Program-made: the position numbers and the translations under genes
The notes under the pieces: model-generated
The model's input: the letters and a program-made list of their open reading frames with translations, nothing else
What the model was told of the DNA's origin: nothing
Database searches by the model: none
Shown: one piece after another, positions 17,237 through 25,592 of the stretch
Layout of the letters: the number at the start of each line of letters is the position of its first letter
Position numbering within the stretch: the first letter of the stretch is position 1
Source of the DNA: Micromonospora sp. RHAY321
Lineage (GTDB): Bacteria; Actinomycetota; Actinomycetes; Mycobacteriales; Micromonosporaceae
Assembly: GCF_023896955.1 (NCBI RefSeq)
Contig: NZ_JAMHIW010000007.1
Span: 235,069-299,068, forward strand
Direction of reading: 5' to 3'
Length of the DNA: 64,000 bases

Positions 17237-19669
17237 TCAGCTGGTCGGCAGGACCGCCTGGCCCTTGCGGTAGTTCTTGCCGCTGCCGTCCGGGGTGTAG
17301 TTGTTCTCGACGTTGCCGGCCGAGTCGACCGAGAACCAGTTGATCCGGGTGCCGGCCGGGATCGTCAGGGTCTCTCCGCCCTCGCGGATGCCCGCCGAGC
17401 CGTAGAGCGTCGACGAGTACGTCGGCGTAGCGCCGTCGAGGGTGTAGAAGACCGAGGCGGGCTCGGAGACGCTGAAGGTCGCGTTCACCATGCCCGGTGT
17501 CGAGCTGGGGGCGACCGTGAGGGTGCTTCCCGGGCGGGTCCGGTCCTTGGCGAAGTCCCGGGCCACCCGCATCAGCTCGACCAGGCCATTGGAGAACTCC
17601 ATCGCCTCGGAGTGCGCCTCCTCCCAGTCCGGTTGGAAGGACGTGCCGACCTCGAAGTTCCAGGCGTAGATGCCGTACTTGTACCAGAGCATGTCGCCGG
17701 AGTTGCCCGCCGCCGAGTAGAGCACGTCGGAGATCGGGCCCGTGCGGGCCGGGGTGACCGCCATGTTCCGGTGCTGCTTGATGGCGGTCAGGATCCGCGA
17801 GGACGCGCCCCAGAAGGCCGACTCCTCGGCCAGCGTCGGCCGCGGCGCCGAGGTCCGGTCCGGCAGGGCGTACGCGCCAGGCGACCACATGAAGTAGTTC
17901 CCGGAGGAGTGCAGGTTCATCGAAAACTTGATGTTGGGGCGGGCAGCCAGCCAGTCGACGTTGCGGTTCTCCGGCTCGGAGAGCTCGCTCGGCCCGGCAT
18001 AGGTGCCGCTGGTGCAGCTGCTCGACGCGCCCGAGTACCCGTCGAAGAGGCTGTACTCGGTGTAGTTGCGGTTGTTGTCGACGCCCCACGAGTCCCGGCC
18101 GAGGAAGTCTGCGGCCCCGGTCGACGGGCAGTGGTTGGTCATGTTCTTGCGCTGGGAGTTGAAGTCGTAGAAGGAGTAGTGGCCGCCGTCCGGGTTGACC
18201 GACGGAGCGATCCAGATGTCCAGGTTGTTCAGCAGCTGCTTGGTCTGCCCGTCGTGCGCGTAGTTGCGCAGCAACCGCTCGGCGGTTTCGACGGTGACCA
18301 GCGGCGGCACCCACTCCCGCGCGTGCTCCTGCGCGTAGGCGAGCACCCCGGGCTTCGAACCGTCCCGAACCTTGCCGATCCGGATCGCGTACACCGGCTG
18401 CGGATCGCGGGAGACGGAGGCCGGCGCACTCAGGTCGTCGGTGAGCAGGGTCCGCGCCGCCGGCGCGACCGCGCCGCCGCCCGGGCTGCCGCGATAGGTG
18501 TACGCCTTGACCAGCGACCCGGCCGCGGCGTTGAGCGCCGCGACGACCTCGGCGGCGGTGCTGGTCACCGCGCCCGCGCCGTCGGTACCGAGGGCCACCC
18601 GGATGGCCTTACCGCTCACGGTCACCGCCAGCGCCGCGTTGCCGGCGCCCGGGTTCACCAGCTCCACCGAGATGTCGTTGCCACCCTGATGCCCCCAGGC
18701 CAGGGAGTCCACCGCGACCCGGCTGGCGTTGGCGCTGCCGAGGACGGCCTGGGCGTGCCGCCGGTAGCCGTTGGTCTTGTACGGCAGCTCGACGATCTCG
18801 GCCAGGTTGGGGAACTCGGCGGCGAGCTGGTGGATCCGCGCGTACAGCTCCGTCGGGGTGAGGTAGCTGGTGACGAAGTCCTTCTGGTAGCCCGGCCCCT
18901 CCGGGCTGGTCTCCGGCGTGGGCAGCCACTCCTGCACCTTGACCTCGGCCACGTCCCCGGTGGGGCTGGTGATCCGGATACGGTCCGGCCGGCTGGTCAC
19001 CGCCGAGGCGCCACGGTGGTAGAGGTAGACGCCGGCGTCGACGAAGCGGGAGATGGTCTGCGTGCCGCCGGAGCCGATTGCGGTGCCCGGCCCACTGTCC
19101 CGCTCGACGGTGAGCGTGTTGCTGGCTGTCTGGCCCTGCGCCCACTTCGCCTCGACGGAGAGGACCTGACTGGTCCCGGAGGTGTAGTAGTCCGCGCGGA
19201 TGATCTTGATGTCGGAGACGTCCGGAGCGGTCGGGTCGGCCGCGGCGGTGGCGAACTCCCGGTTCTCGGCGAGGTGCGCGGCGATGGTCGACTCGCGCTC
19301 CTCGACCCGGGCCCGGGCGTCTTCGGGGCGATGCAGCACGTCGCCGAGGGTGAAGCCGGCCGCGGTCAGCCGGGCGGCTTCGCTCGGCGTGATCACCGCG
19401 TGCGCGACCACGCCGTTCTCTACGCGTTCGACATGGTGGTCGAGGTCCACGCCGGTGGCGACCAGCGCGTCCAGCTCCGCGGTGTCGGCGAGCAGCACCT
19501 CCACGACGTTCGCCGACTCACCGGCGACCGGGCCGGAATCGGCCGGTGCGCCGGCGTCCGGCGCGGTCGCCGAGGCCGGGCTGATCAGCAGCACGACGGC
19601 CATGGCGGCGGCCAGCGCCGCCGGGACCGGGAGGCGGCGTCGCCACCGCGCGGGTAGGGATTTCGGCAT
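17237..19669 (-). CDS. Secreted M14 zinc carboxypeptidase
   Basis: 810-residue exported metallopeptidase. The ATG at 19669 begins a basic and hydrophobic signal peptide (cleavage near residue 35, ASATAP). An N-terminal region of about 280 residues precedes the M14 domain, whose zinc ligands and catalytic residues are visible: His and Glu in QEHAREW (about residue 446), the Arg/substrate region in NNRNYTEY, His in MNLHSSGN (about 585) and the catalytic Glu in WNFEVG (about 670). SVNPDGG is also typical of the family. A C-terminal chitobiase-like Ig fold (about 715-810, VFYTLDGATPTYSS) follows. It cleaves C-terminal residues of extracellular proteins or peptides. It stands alone inside the proposed island, but its composition looks native. 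Confidence 0.92.
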   Translation of the reverse strand: MPKSLPARWRRRLPVPAALAAAMAVVLLISPASATAPDAGAPADSGPVAGESANVVEVLLADTAELDALVATGVDLDHHVERVENGVVAHAVITPSEAARLTAAGFTLGDVLHRPEDARARVEERESTIAAHLAENREFATAAADPTAPDVSDIKIIRADYYTSGTSQVLSVEAKWAQGQTASNTLTVERDSGPGTAIGSGGTQTISRFVDAGVYLYHRGASAVTSRPDRIRITSPTGDVAEVKVQEWLPTPETSPEGPGYQKDFVTSYLTPTELYARIHQLAAEFPNLAEIVELPYKTNGYRRHAQAVLGSANASRVAVDSLAWGHQGGNDISVELVNPGAGNAALAVTVSGKAIRVALGTDGAGAVTSTAAEVVAALNAAAGSLVKAYTYRGSPGGGAVAPAARTLLTDDLSAPASVSRDPQPVYAIRIGKVRDGSKPGVLAYAQEHAREWVPPLVTVETAERLLRNYAHDGQTKQLLNNLDIWIAPSVNPDGGHYSFYDFNSQRKNMTNHCPSTGAADFLGRDSWGVDNNRNYTEYSLFDGYSGASSSCTSGTYAGPSELSEPENRNVDWLAARPNIKFSMNLHSSGNYFMWSPGAYALPDRTSAPRPTLAEESAFWGASSRILTAIKQHRNMAVTPARTGPISDVLYSAAGNSGDMLWYKYGIYAWNFEVGTSFQPDWEEAHSEAMEFSNGLVELMRVARDFAKDRTRPGSTLTVAPSSTPGMVNATFSVSEPASVFYTLDGATPTYSSTLYGSAGIREGGETLTIPAGTRINWFSVDSAGNVENNYTPDGSGKNYRKGQAVLPTS

Positions 19670-20069
19670 GGTGATGTCTGCCCTTCTGGCTACTCGGCCT
19701 GATGGCCGTAGGAGATGGCCGAGGGGCACGCCCGGGGTACGCGGCTCCATCCGTTGGGTCGCGTGCGGTCGTTGCGGCAACCGAGCGCGCGACACGCTGA
19801 GAAAGGGGAAGGTGACGTCGTCCGGCTCCATCGCCTCGACAGGACCCGCATCGCCGAAATGCGAGGCGTCGAACGAGGGTGACGGAGGCTCTCCGGTGAC
19901 AGTTGGTGGACTGAGGCAATCCTCAGCTGTCACAACGTGAACTGTCAATCCTCTGCTGGGCCCGTTGACTCTCGGGCGGTCACGCCGAAGAGGTCGGGTA
20001 GGTGGGGCAGGTCCCGCGCCAAGCCTTCCTGAGCCCAGAAGGCGTCGACGGACCGCCTGCTGTCTCGGG
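19670..20069. other. Gap without gene, M14 upstream region
   Basis: The M14 frame stays open to 19948, but that upstream stretch does not read as a protein and lacks a ribosome-binding site. I see no gene or strong structural element; it should hold the M14 promoter. Confidence 0.5.
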
Positions 20070-20250
20070 TCAGGTCACCGCGGAGCGGACGCCGAGGCCG
20101 ATGAGGACGGCGCCGGTGAGCCGGTCGAGGGTACGGCGCACGCGTGGGGTGCGCAGCAGCCGTGCGGTTGCGCCGGTGACCGCGGTCCAGCCGGCCAGCC
20201 AGAAGGTGTGCAGCAGGGCGTGTGCGGTGGCGAGCACCAACGTGGGGACC
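20070..20250 (-). pseudogene. LysE/RhtB-family exporter, C-terminal remnant
   Basis: A minus-strand stretch ending in TGA (20070-20072) encodes about 58 residues: TLVLATAHALLHTFWLAGW, then RLLRTPRVRRTLDRLTGAVLIGLGVRSAV. This is the C-terminal end of a LysE-type amino-acid exporter, including the last hydrophobic helix (GAVLIGLGVRSA). Most of the gene and its start are missing. The break at about 20250 coincides with a change to more AT-rich sequence leading to the S8 protease gene. Confidence 0.75.
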
Positions 20251-20584
20251 CCAGCTCAACACCGGCCGAGTCTCGACCAGGACCGTCACTCATCCGGCCC
20301 CGCGAGGACCCATAGCCCGGCCCATAACAGTAACGCACATCGATGTAGGCGGTCGCTCAAACCGCTTCTGGGGGATAGAAATTGCCCTCTTGACGAGGCA
20401 CTTCTGCCGCAGTCTAATTGGTGATCATATCGGGAGGCCACGCGCGGGAGAGTTCCAGTTCGCCGTTCTGACGTGGCCGGGTTTCCTTATTTTGTCTCGA
20501 CCAGCGCGTGTAGATCACGAGCCCGGGATGTAGCAGGCCGCCCCGGTCCATTAGAGATATTGACCCATCGGGAAGGAGCCGGAG
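20251..20584. other. AT-richer leader of the S8 protease gene
   Basis: No gene seen. The base composition is visibly less GC-rich than the surroundings (for example GATCATATCGGG and TTATTTTGTC), consistent with recently acquired DNA. It must contain the promoter of the downstream protease. Confidence 0.45.
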
Positions 20585-23104
20585 ATGAGCATGAGGTTCA
20601 CGAGTCGGCGGCAGTTCCTGCGGCGACTGGGAGGCACCCTTGCTGCCGGAGTAGGCATCGCGTTCTTTCCGGCCGGGTTCGCCTCGGCATCGTCCAAGAC
20701 CGGTCCGACATCGACCCCTGGCCAGACGGGCGGCGGGCCGGCGTACCCGGAAGACCCCGGCTTTGTCGCCAGGAGTCCAGGGGAACTAGATGCCGCTAAA
20801 GCCAGTTGGGAAACGCCGGAATATGGTTACTATACCGGCCATAATCCTTCTACTCCTGGCACAGCGGTCAACTCCCCATGGCAGCTCGTCGCGGTAAACG
20901 CGTCCACCGCCTACGCCCTAGGATACCGCGGGCAGGGCGTCACGCTGGGCATGATGGATTCGGGCTACAGGGCTTCACACGAAGCATTTCAGACCGAGCT
21001 GATTGCTTCGGTGAGAGCAGAGGGTGTCTACGGCACGTCCGGCTTCGGGTATCGAAACGCAGCAACCCCGGCGAACCCGTTTACTGCGGGCGAGCCGTTC
21101 ACTCTGGCCGGTGATCAGGCGAGAACAAGTGACTACGGGCACGGGACCGGCATGCTTGGGGTTACCTCCGGCATCCGCGATGGTAAAGACCAGCACGGCA
21201 TCGCCTTTGGATCGAAGATGTATGTCGCCAAGACCGGCGGTTCCGATACCCAGTCCCACGGCCCCTTCCACGATTACGTGTACTGGCATACAGCCAATAA
21301 GGCCCTGGTCGACGCAGGCGCCCAGGTCATCAACAGCAGTTGGGGCTCCTACGTCCAGACTATCGACAGAACCCGCTTTGACGGCTTTGGAAACGACCTC
21401 GGAGTCAATGGCAACCTCGCCAACGCTTACCAACTGCGTGGCAAAGACAGCACCAGCGCCACGGCAATGGCGACCATTATCCCCAACGAGCACCTGAAGG
21501 ATCTGGAGTACCAGTATTTCCTCTTCAAGAAGAGCTACTCGGAAGGCGGCATTCAATACAATCCGAACCACCCCGGACGCTCGTTCATGGATGCCATCTG
21601 GGAGGCTATCAAGGACAGCGGTACCGTCAACGTAAGGTCGGCCGGCAACAACGACTGGAGTAACCCGTATTTTCGCCCCGCGTATCCATTCTTCAATCCC
21701 TTGGCGGAGAAGCAGTGGGTATCCGTCGGCGGGGTGCAACCGCCCACTGCGGCCAATCCCGAATACACAAAGCAGTTCGGGTACAACGAGGCGGGGCTCG
21801 CCAAATGGTGGACCGTGTCTACCCCTTCAAACAGCGTTCGGACCACGAACAGCGGTGGTGACACCAACTATTCAAACTCAAATGGCACGTCACCGGCAAC
21901 GCCCGTTGCGACAGCGGTGATGGGGGTTCTGCTCTCCCGCTATCCGAACATGGACGCCAAGCAGGTGCGTGAGCTGATGTTCACCACGGCGAACAACAAG
22001 ATGTCCGACGGCGTGAGATTCCTCGGCACCGGGCAAACCTCCCCCTCCGGGGCATCCATCGCCTGGACCGCTCCCGACGGTCTTCCGGACCAACGCTGGG
22101 GCTGGGGCATTCCCGATCTGGCCAAGGGCATGTACGGCCCCGGCCAACTCCTGAGCCCCATGACCTACAACATGGACAAAACGCCCCTGGACGTCTGGTC
22201 GAACGACATCAGCCAGATCGCGATCAAGGAAAGGGAAAGGGAAGATCTGGAGTGGCTGGCGGGCTACAAGAAGCAAGGCATTGCCTACGCCGGTGAATTC
22301 AGCCCCAACGTGCTGAACCCGGACGGCACGCTTAACGAACAGGCCTTCATGCTTCAGGGCATTTTGGCTGATCCTTACATCCAAGCTATCACTAACGGCC
22401 ATCCTGAGTTGTACGACAAGGTCACCTATGAAGACGCCGTCAAGTGGCGCAAGGAATGGATGGACGAGCGCGCAGCCTACATTCAGAACAACATCGACAA
22501 CAACCTCTACACGGCTTCTCTGACCAAGCAAGGCCCCGGGACGCTGATCATGACGGGCGACGACACCTACGCGGGCGGCACGACGGTTCAAGGCGGTAAG
22601 CTCTCGATCACCGGCTCGCACGCAAGCTCGATCGACGTCAAGGGCGGCACGCTCGGCGGCAGCGGTTTCGTGGCAGGCAGCATCGACGTCGACAGCGGCG
22701 TGCTGCAGCCCGGTCTGTCGTCCCGGGAAGCGGCGTCCGCGGCGTCCATCACCCTCACCGACGTCGCACCCGGCAACGTCCTGAACGTCGGCAGCGACGT
22801 GACCGTCAGCCGAGGGGGTCGCCTCGCCATCACCATCTCCGGGGACCACAACTACACGAGCGTGCGGGCCACGGGTGACCTGGTGCTGGACGGCGAACTC
22901 GCCCTGGACGTTCGCGCACCCCTCACTCCGGGCACGGTACTGACGATCATGAGCGGCGACTCGATCAAGGGCAACTTCCGTTCCCTGCCGGAACGGCGGA
23001 TCCTGAACGCGGGCCACCACATGTTCAGGGTGTCCTACAAGGACGGCGATGTGACGCTGACCGTCGTGCGGACGCTGCCCGGGGCAGGGTCCGGCGGCGT
23101 CTAG
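20585..23104 (+). CDS. Tat-type S8 serine protease with autotransporter-like beta-strand segment
   Basis: 839-residue exported subtilisin-like protease. ATG with AAGGAG 6 nt upstream. A twin-arginine signal (SRRQFLRRLGG at residues 7-17) and hydrophobic core end near residue 37. The catalytic triad is complete: Asp125 (GMMDSGY), His186 (DYGHGTGM) and Ser436 (NGTSPATP), with oxyanion Asn355 (SAGNND). Residues 646-675 match the autotransporter-associated beta-strand repeat style (LTKQGPGTLIMTGDDTYAGG), followed by a beta-helix-like passenger region to the end; these features are known from Gram-negative autotransporters. There is no C-terminal outer-membrane barrel. The protease half uses AT-richer codons than any neighbour, while the last 500 bases return to high GC. 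Probably horizontally acquired. Substrate unknown. Confidence 0.9.
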   Translation: MSMRFTSRRQFLRRLGGTLAAGVGIAFFPAGFASASSKTGPTSTPGQTGGGPAYPEDPGFVARSPGELDAAKASWETPEYGYYTGHNPSTPGTAVNSPWQLVAVNASTAYALGYRGQGVTLGMMDSGYRASHEAFQTELIASVRAEGVYGTSGFGYRNAATPANPFTAGEPFTLAGDQARTSDYGHGTGMLGVTSGIRDGKDQHGIAFGSKMYVAKTGGSDTQSHGPFHDYVYWHTANKALVDAGAQVINSSWGSYVQTIDRTRFDGFGNDLGVNGNLANAYQLRGKDSTSATAMATIIPNEHLKDLEYQYFLFKKSYSEGGIQYNPNHPGRSFMDAIWEAIKDSGTVNVRSAGNNDWSNPYFRPAYPFFNPLAEKQWVSVGGVQPPTAANPEYTKQFGYNEAGLAKWWTVSTPSNSVRTTNSGGDTNYSNSNGTSPATPVATAVMGVLLSRYPNMDAKQVRELMFTTANNKMSDGVRFLGTGQTSPSGASIAWTAPDGLPDQRWGWGIPDLAKGMYGPGQLLSPMTYNMDKTPLDVWSNDISQIAIKEREREDLEWLAGYKKQGIAYAGEFSPNVLNPDGTLNEQAFMLQGILADPYIQAITNGHPELYDKVTYEDAVKWRKEWMDERAAYIQNNIDNNLYTASLTKQGPGTLIMTGDDTYAGGTTVQGGKLSITGSHASSIDVKGGTLGGSGFVAGSIDVDSGVLQPGLSSREAASAASITLTDVAPGNVLNVGSDVTVSRGGRLAITISGDHNYTSVRATGDLVLDGELALDVRAPLTPGTVLTIMSGDSIKGNFRSLPERRILNAGHHMFRVSYKDGDVTLTVVRTLPGAGSGGV

Positions 23105-23122
23105 CCTCACGTGGCCTGGACA

Positions 23123-23150
23123 GCCAGGCTCAGGTTCGCCTGAGCCTGGC
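23123..23150. terminator. Rho-independent-type hairpin after S8 protease
   Basis: Perfect 12-bp stem GCCAGGCTCAGG closed by a stable TTCG tetraloop, 18 nt after the S8 stop codon. Outer bases (GGCC...GGCC) extend it imperfectly. A clear terminator for the protease gene. Confidence 0.8.
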
Positions 23151-23161
23151 TGGCCAGGCCT

Positions 23162-23290
23162 TCGCCCAACGTGGCTGCGGTAACGAAGCTGCCACCACTG
23201 CGCAAGCGCAAGGGCAGCTCGTGGACGAGCGTACAGGCACGGATGTTGCTCGAGTCCTCCCGCGACGGCGACGACTACCTCTACGCCCGG
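23162..23290 (+). pseudogene. Tyrosine integrase remnant
   Basis: About 43 codons read NVAAVTKLPPLRKRKG, then SSWTSVQARMLLESSRDGD and DYLYA. This matches the linker between the core-binding and catalytic domains of actinobacterial integrative-element integrases (NVA..V..P...RKRK.W(S/T)..EAR.FLESAR.DGD.LYA). The reading breaks off before the catalytic Arg motif, and nothing of the C-terminal half (HxLRH, Tyr) follows. No start is present; the fragment begins within the S8 terminator region. It supports the interpretation of 15929-25350 as a decayed element. Confidence 0.65.
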
Positions 23291-23562
23291 GGTGCCTGCA
23301 CGCCGACGACGGACCGGCCATCCAGTAGCTCGATGGCCACCAGGTATGGGCGCGTGAAGGGACAATCCGCCGGCACCCCATGTGCCGGATCGTCGCCAGC
23401 GGACACATGATCCAGAAGCTCAGCGTGATCGTCCCTTCGGTACGAGCATCTGAGCTGTCCATAGATGAGCTGCGAGGCTTGATATCGCGAGCTGCGTCCT
23501 GCTGAGTAACCCGGAGGGACAACGCCACGTCCAATCGATTCGCCGAAGGATGGGGGGCAGCC
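23291..23562. other. No clear gene
   Basis: Short frames exist on both strands (for example a 32-codon frame at 23405-23503 starting MIQKLSVIV), but none has a convincing ribosome-binding site or recognisable family. Probably decayed mobile-element DNA. Confidence 0.4.
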
Positions 23563-23715
23563 ATGAGCAGGGGCGAGCACGGCCGGACGTATCGCACGGC
23601 AACGCCTACGCCACTGCGCTACCTCGCTAGCGTCACCGGCCTCGAGGTCGGGGCTGTCGCACTCATGGCGGCAGCCGGGCTGCCGCCGGACGCCGGGCTT
23701 CCGGTGGATCACTGA
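23563..23715 (+). CDS. Small hypothetical protein, 50 aa
   Basis: 50-residue product beginning MSRGEHGRTYRTATPTPL with a short hydrophobic patch (GAVALMAAAGLPPDAG). The start has a purine-rich GGGGGG tract 5 nt upstream. Its TGA overlaps the ATG of the next gene as TGATG, so the two are translationally coupled, which is the main evidence that both are real. No family recognised. Small coupled genes like these are common cargo of actinobacterial integrative elements. Confidence 0.55.
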   Translation: MSRGEHGRTYRTATPTPLRYLASVTGLEVGAVALMAAAGLPPDAGLPVDH

Positions 23716-23987
23716 TGCCCGCGATAGAGGCATGGCTGATCGGCGGACCCGTCGACGGCCGCACCACCCCCATCGAGGTCGACGAGGACGGGTCCCTTCC
23801 GCAGGCCATTCTCCTGCTGCAGGCTGGCGCCTACCTCGGCGGCCGTGACCATCCCAGTCCGCCTATACAGCGCTATTTCCGTTGCGACGACTCCTGGAAA
23901 CCGCCCAACCACCATCGCAACCACACCTCACTCGGCGGCAAGCCACCCATCAGCCGCGTCAACAACGCTGCTGGGCACTACAACTAG
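23715..23987 (+). CDS. Small hypothetical protein, 90 aa
   Basis: 90-residue soluble protein, start coupled to the preceding small gene through TGATG. The N-terminal part reads WLIGGPVDGRTTPIEVDEDG, a pattern I associate with small actinobacterial mobile-element proteins whose function is unknown; a basic His/Asn-rich C-terminus follows (KPPNHHRNH). The 3' portion looks less protein-like, so the original C-terminus may have been replaced. Function not assigned. Confidence 0.5.
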   Translation: MPAIEAWLIGGPVDGRTTPIEVDEDGSLPQAILLLQAGAYLGGRDHPSPPIQRYFRCDDSWKPPNHHRNHTSLGGKPPISRVNNAAGHYN

Positions 23988-24170
23988 CGCTGGCTCTGTG
24001 CGTTCACCGGTGCTCCCCGGTTCCGCCCCGTCCTGCGCCGTTGCTGCCAGCCGTTGCCCCAGCCTCACCGGCACGTCGTGACTGGATCAGCTCTCTGGCT
24101 CCGGTCCCGGTTCCCGAGGCAGGGCGTCGTTCGGCTGGCAACCTTGGCCTGATGACCTTTGAAGGACACA

Positions 24171-24872
24171 ATGCCTCCTGTGAACAGGCAGAACCTGACG
24201 ACGGAAAAGGTACATGCGTGGCCTCGCGCCTTGGCCGTGGCCGCGCTCCTAACCTCCACATTTGCCGCTGGCTGGTCGCACCTCGCGCAGGGCAACGTAT
24301 CAGGCGTTTGGGTGGGGTGGCTTCCGGCCGTGATTACAGCGATCCCCCTGTTCACTGTGCGTCGTAAACCTTTCGAATACGCCTGCCTGGCAGCTGGAGT
24401 CCTGGTGCTTTGCCTGGCGGTCGTGGGCGTATCCCTCGTGATGCTCTTCCCGGCCGCCCTGATTTTCTTGGCTGCGGTCGCGGATCCGGGCCGGGCACCG
24501 CGGCGGGCACGTGTGTCGGTGCTCGTCGGCGTGTTGCTGGCACTCGTTGCAGGCGTGGCGCTGGCCGGGGGAATCTACCCGGCGCTGACGTCCCCGCCGG
24601 TTGGGTTCATTGTCCACACCAGTTCCGGGTTAACGGTGACTGAGCCGACGTTTGAACGCGTCGTCCAACGTGCCACCACCGGCTATGGCGTGGAAGGTGG
24701 CGTGCGCGTCGACGCTGCGGGCGACGATGAAGGCCCCACCATCACCATCCAATTCCGCTCCAACCTTCCCGCAGACGGGCAGGAGCGGCTCCGGCGACAC
24801 CTGGCGGAGGTGCCCGGTGTGACAAAGGTCTGCTCGTGGTACCGAGACAACCACCTACGCTCCCGGTGCTAG
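24171..24872 (+). CDS. Membrane protein with extracytoplasmic C-terminal domain
   Basis: 233-residue integral membrane protein. ATG 24171 is preferred: GAAGGA lies 4 nt upstream, and a TTG 12 nt earlier is possible but has no site. Four hydrophobic segments are visible at about 20-40, 46-62, 70-100 and 113-135, followed by an outside domain of about 95 residues (VHTSSGLTVTEPTFERVV, then a QFRSNLPADGQERLRRHL segment and VPGVTKV). The last part recalls the small ferredoxin-like fold used by FtsX-like ectodomains, but sequence alone does not prove it. Alone, inside the proposed island. Confidence 0.6.
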   Translation: MPPVNRQNLTTEKVHAWPRALAVAALLTSTFAAGWSHLAQGNVSGVWVGWLPAVITAIPLFTVRRKPFEYACLAAGVLVLCLAVVGVSLVMLFPAALIFLAAVADPGRAPRRARVSVLVGVLLALVAGVALAGGIYPALTSPPVGFIVHTSSGLTVTEPTFERVVQRATTGYGVEGGVRVDAAGDDEGPTITIQFRSNLPADGQERLRRHLAEVPGVTKVCSWYRDNHLRSRC

Positions 24873-25272
24873 CTGCAGCCAACGCACATGCTCGTGACTC
24901 GCAGTGGGCCCGGGTTGTCTGGGACCTCTGCAAACGCCATAGGGCTCAGGAGCAGAAACGACGCAGCGGACCACGGTCACGTCGCTGATCTCCTCGCCGA
25001 GCAGATCGGCTCCCGGCTGATCTCTGAGTAGGGCCGGGGTTCGGGGCAGAGCCCCGAGGTCTTCGTGGTCATGGTCGTTCGTCAGCGTGGCCGGCCCGGC
25101 CGATGCCGGCCGGAGGTCGCCAGCGAGGCCGGGGCCTGGCGGCACGGCCCGCTTGCGGGCCGCCTTGATATAGCAAGAGAAGAATTCTGGCAATCAAAGC
25201 GCTGGTCACTGAAGCTTGACCGACGGTCAAGCAGCGCCAGGCCAACTCCAACTTGACTGATCTTGGTCCCCA
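24873..25272. other. Gap with two hairpins, no gene
   Basis: No convincing gene. Two hairpins are visible: TCGGGGC-AGA-GCCCCGA at 25041-25057, likely terminating the membrane-protein transcript, and GCTTGACC-GAC-GGTCAAGC at 25214-25232, downstream of the tRNA on the opposite strand. Part of 25140-25260 is AT-richer than average. Confidence 0.5.
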
Positions 25273-25319
25273 AAACGGCGAAGGGCCGACCCGATTTCCG
25301 GATCAGCCCTCTGACCTGC

Positions 25320-25394
<75 letters not shown>

Positions 25395-25543
25395 CCCTCG
25401 CGTGGTCTCCCCCGCGACAGCCGGTACAGCTTAGCGCAGCAGCCCCCCGTCGTCCGCACAGGCCCCACCCGAGTCGCGGCACGGCCGAACCACCGCACAA
25501 CCCCTACGGCGTCCTAGGAGGATAGGGGAGAAGATTGGGCGCG

Positions 25544-25581
25544 GAAAATGCCGGATGGGCACCCGCCCATCCGGCATTTTC
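25544..25581. terminator. Strong bidirectional hairpin after der
   Basis: Perfect 17-bp stem (GAAAATGCCGGATGGGC and its complement) with an ACCC loop, 11 nt beyond the der stop. The arms end in AAAA/TTTT, so it terminates der on the minus strand and can work in both directions. Confidence 0.9.
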
Positions 25582-25592
25582 GAGCAGACAGA

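Noticed and set aside
17237..19948. Longer M14 start upstream of 19669
   Set aside because: The 93 extra codons would bury the signal peptide and do not read like protein.
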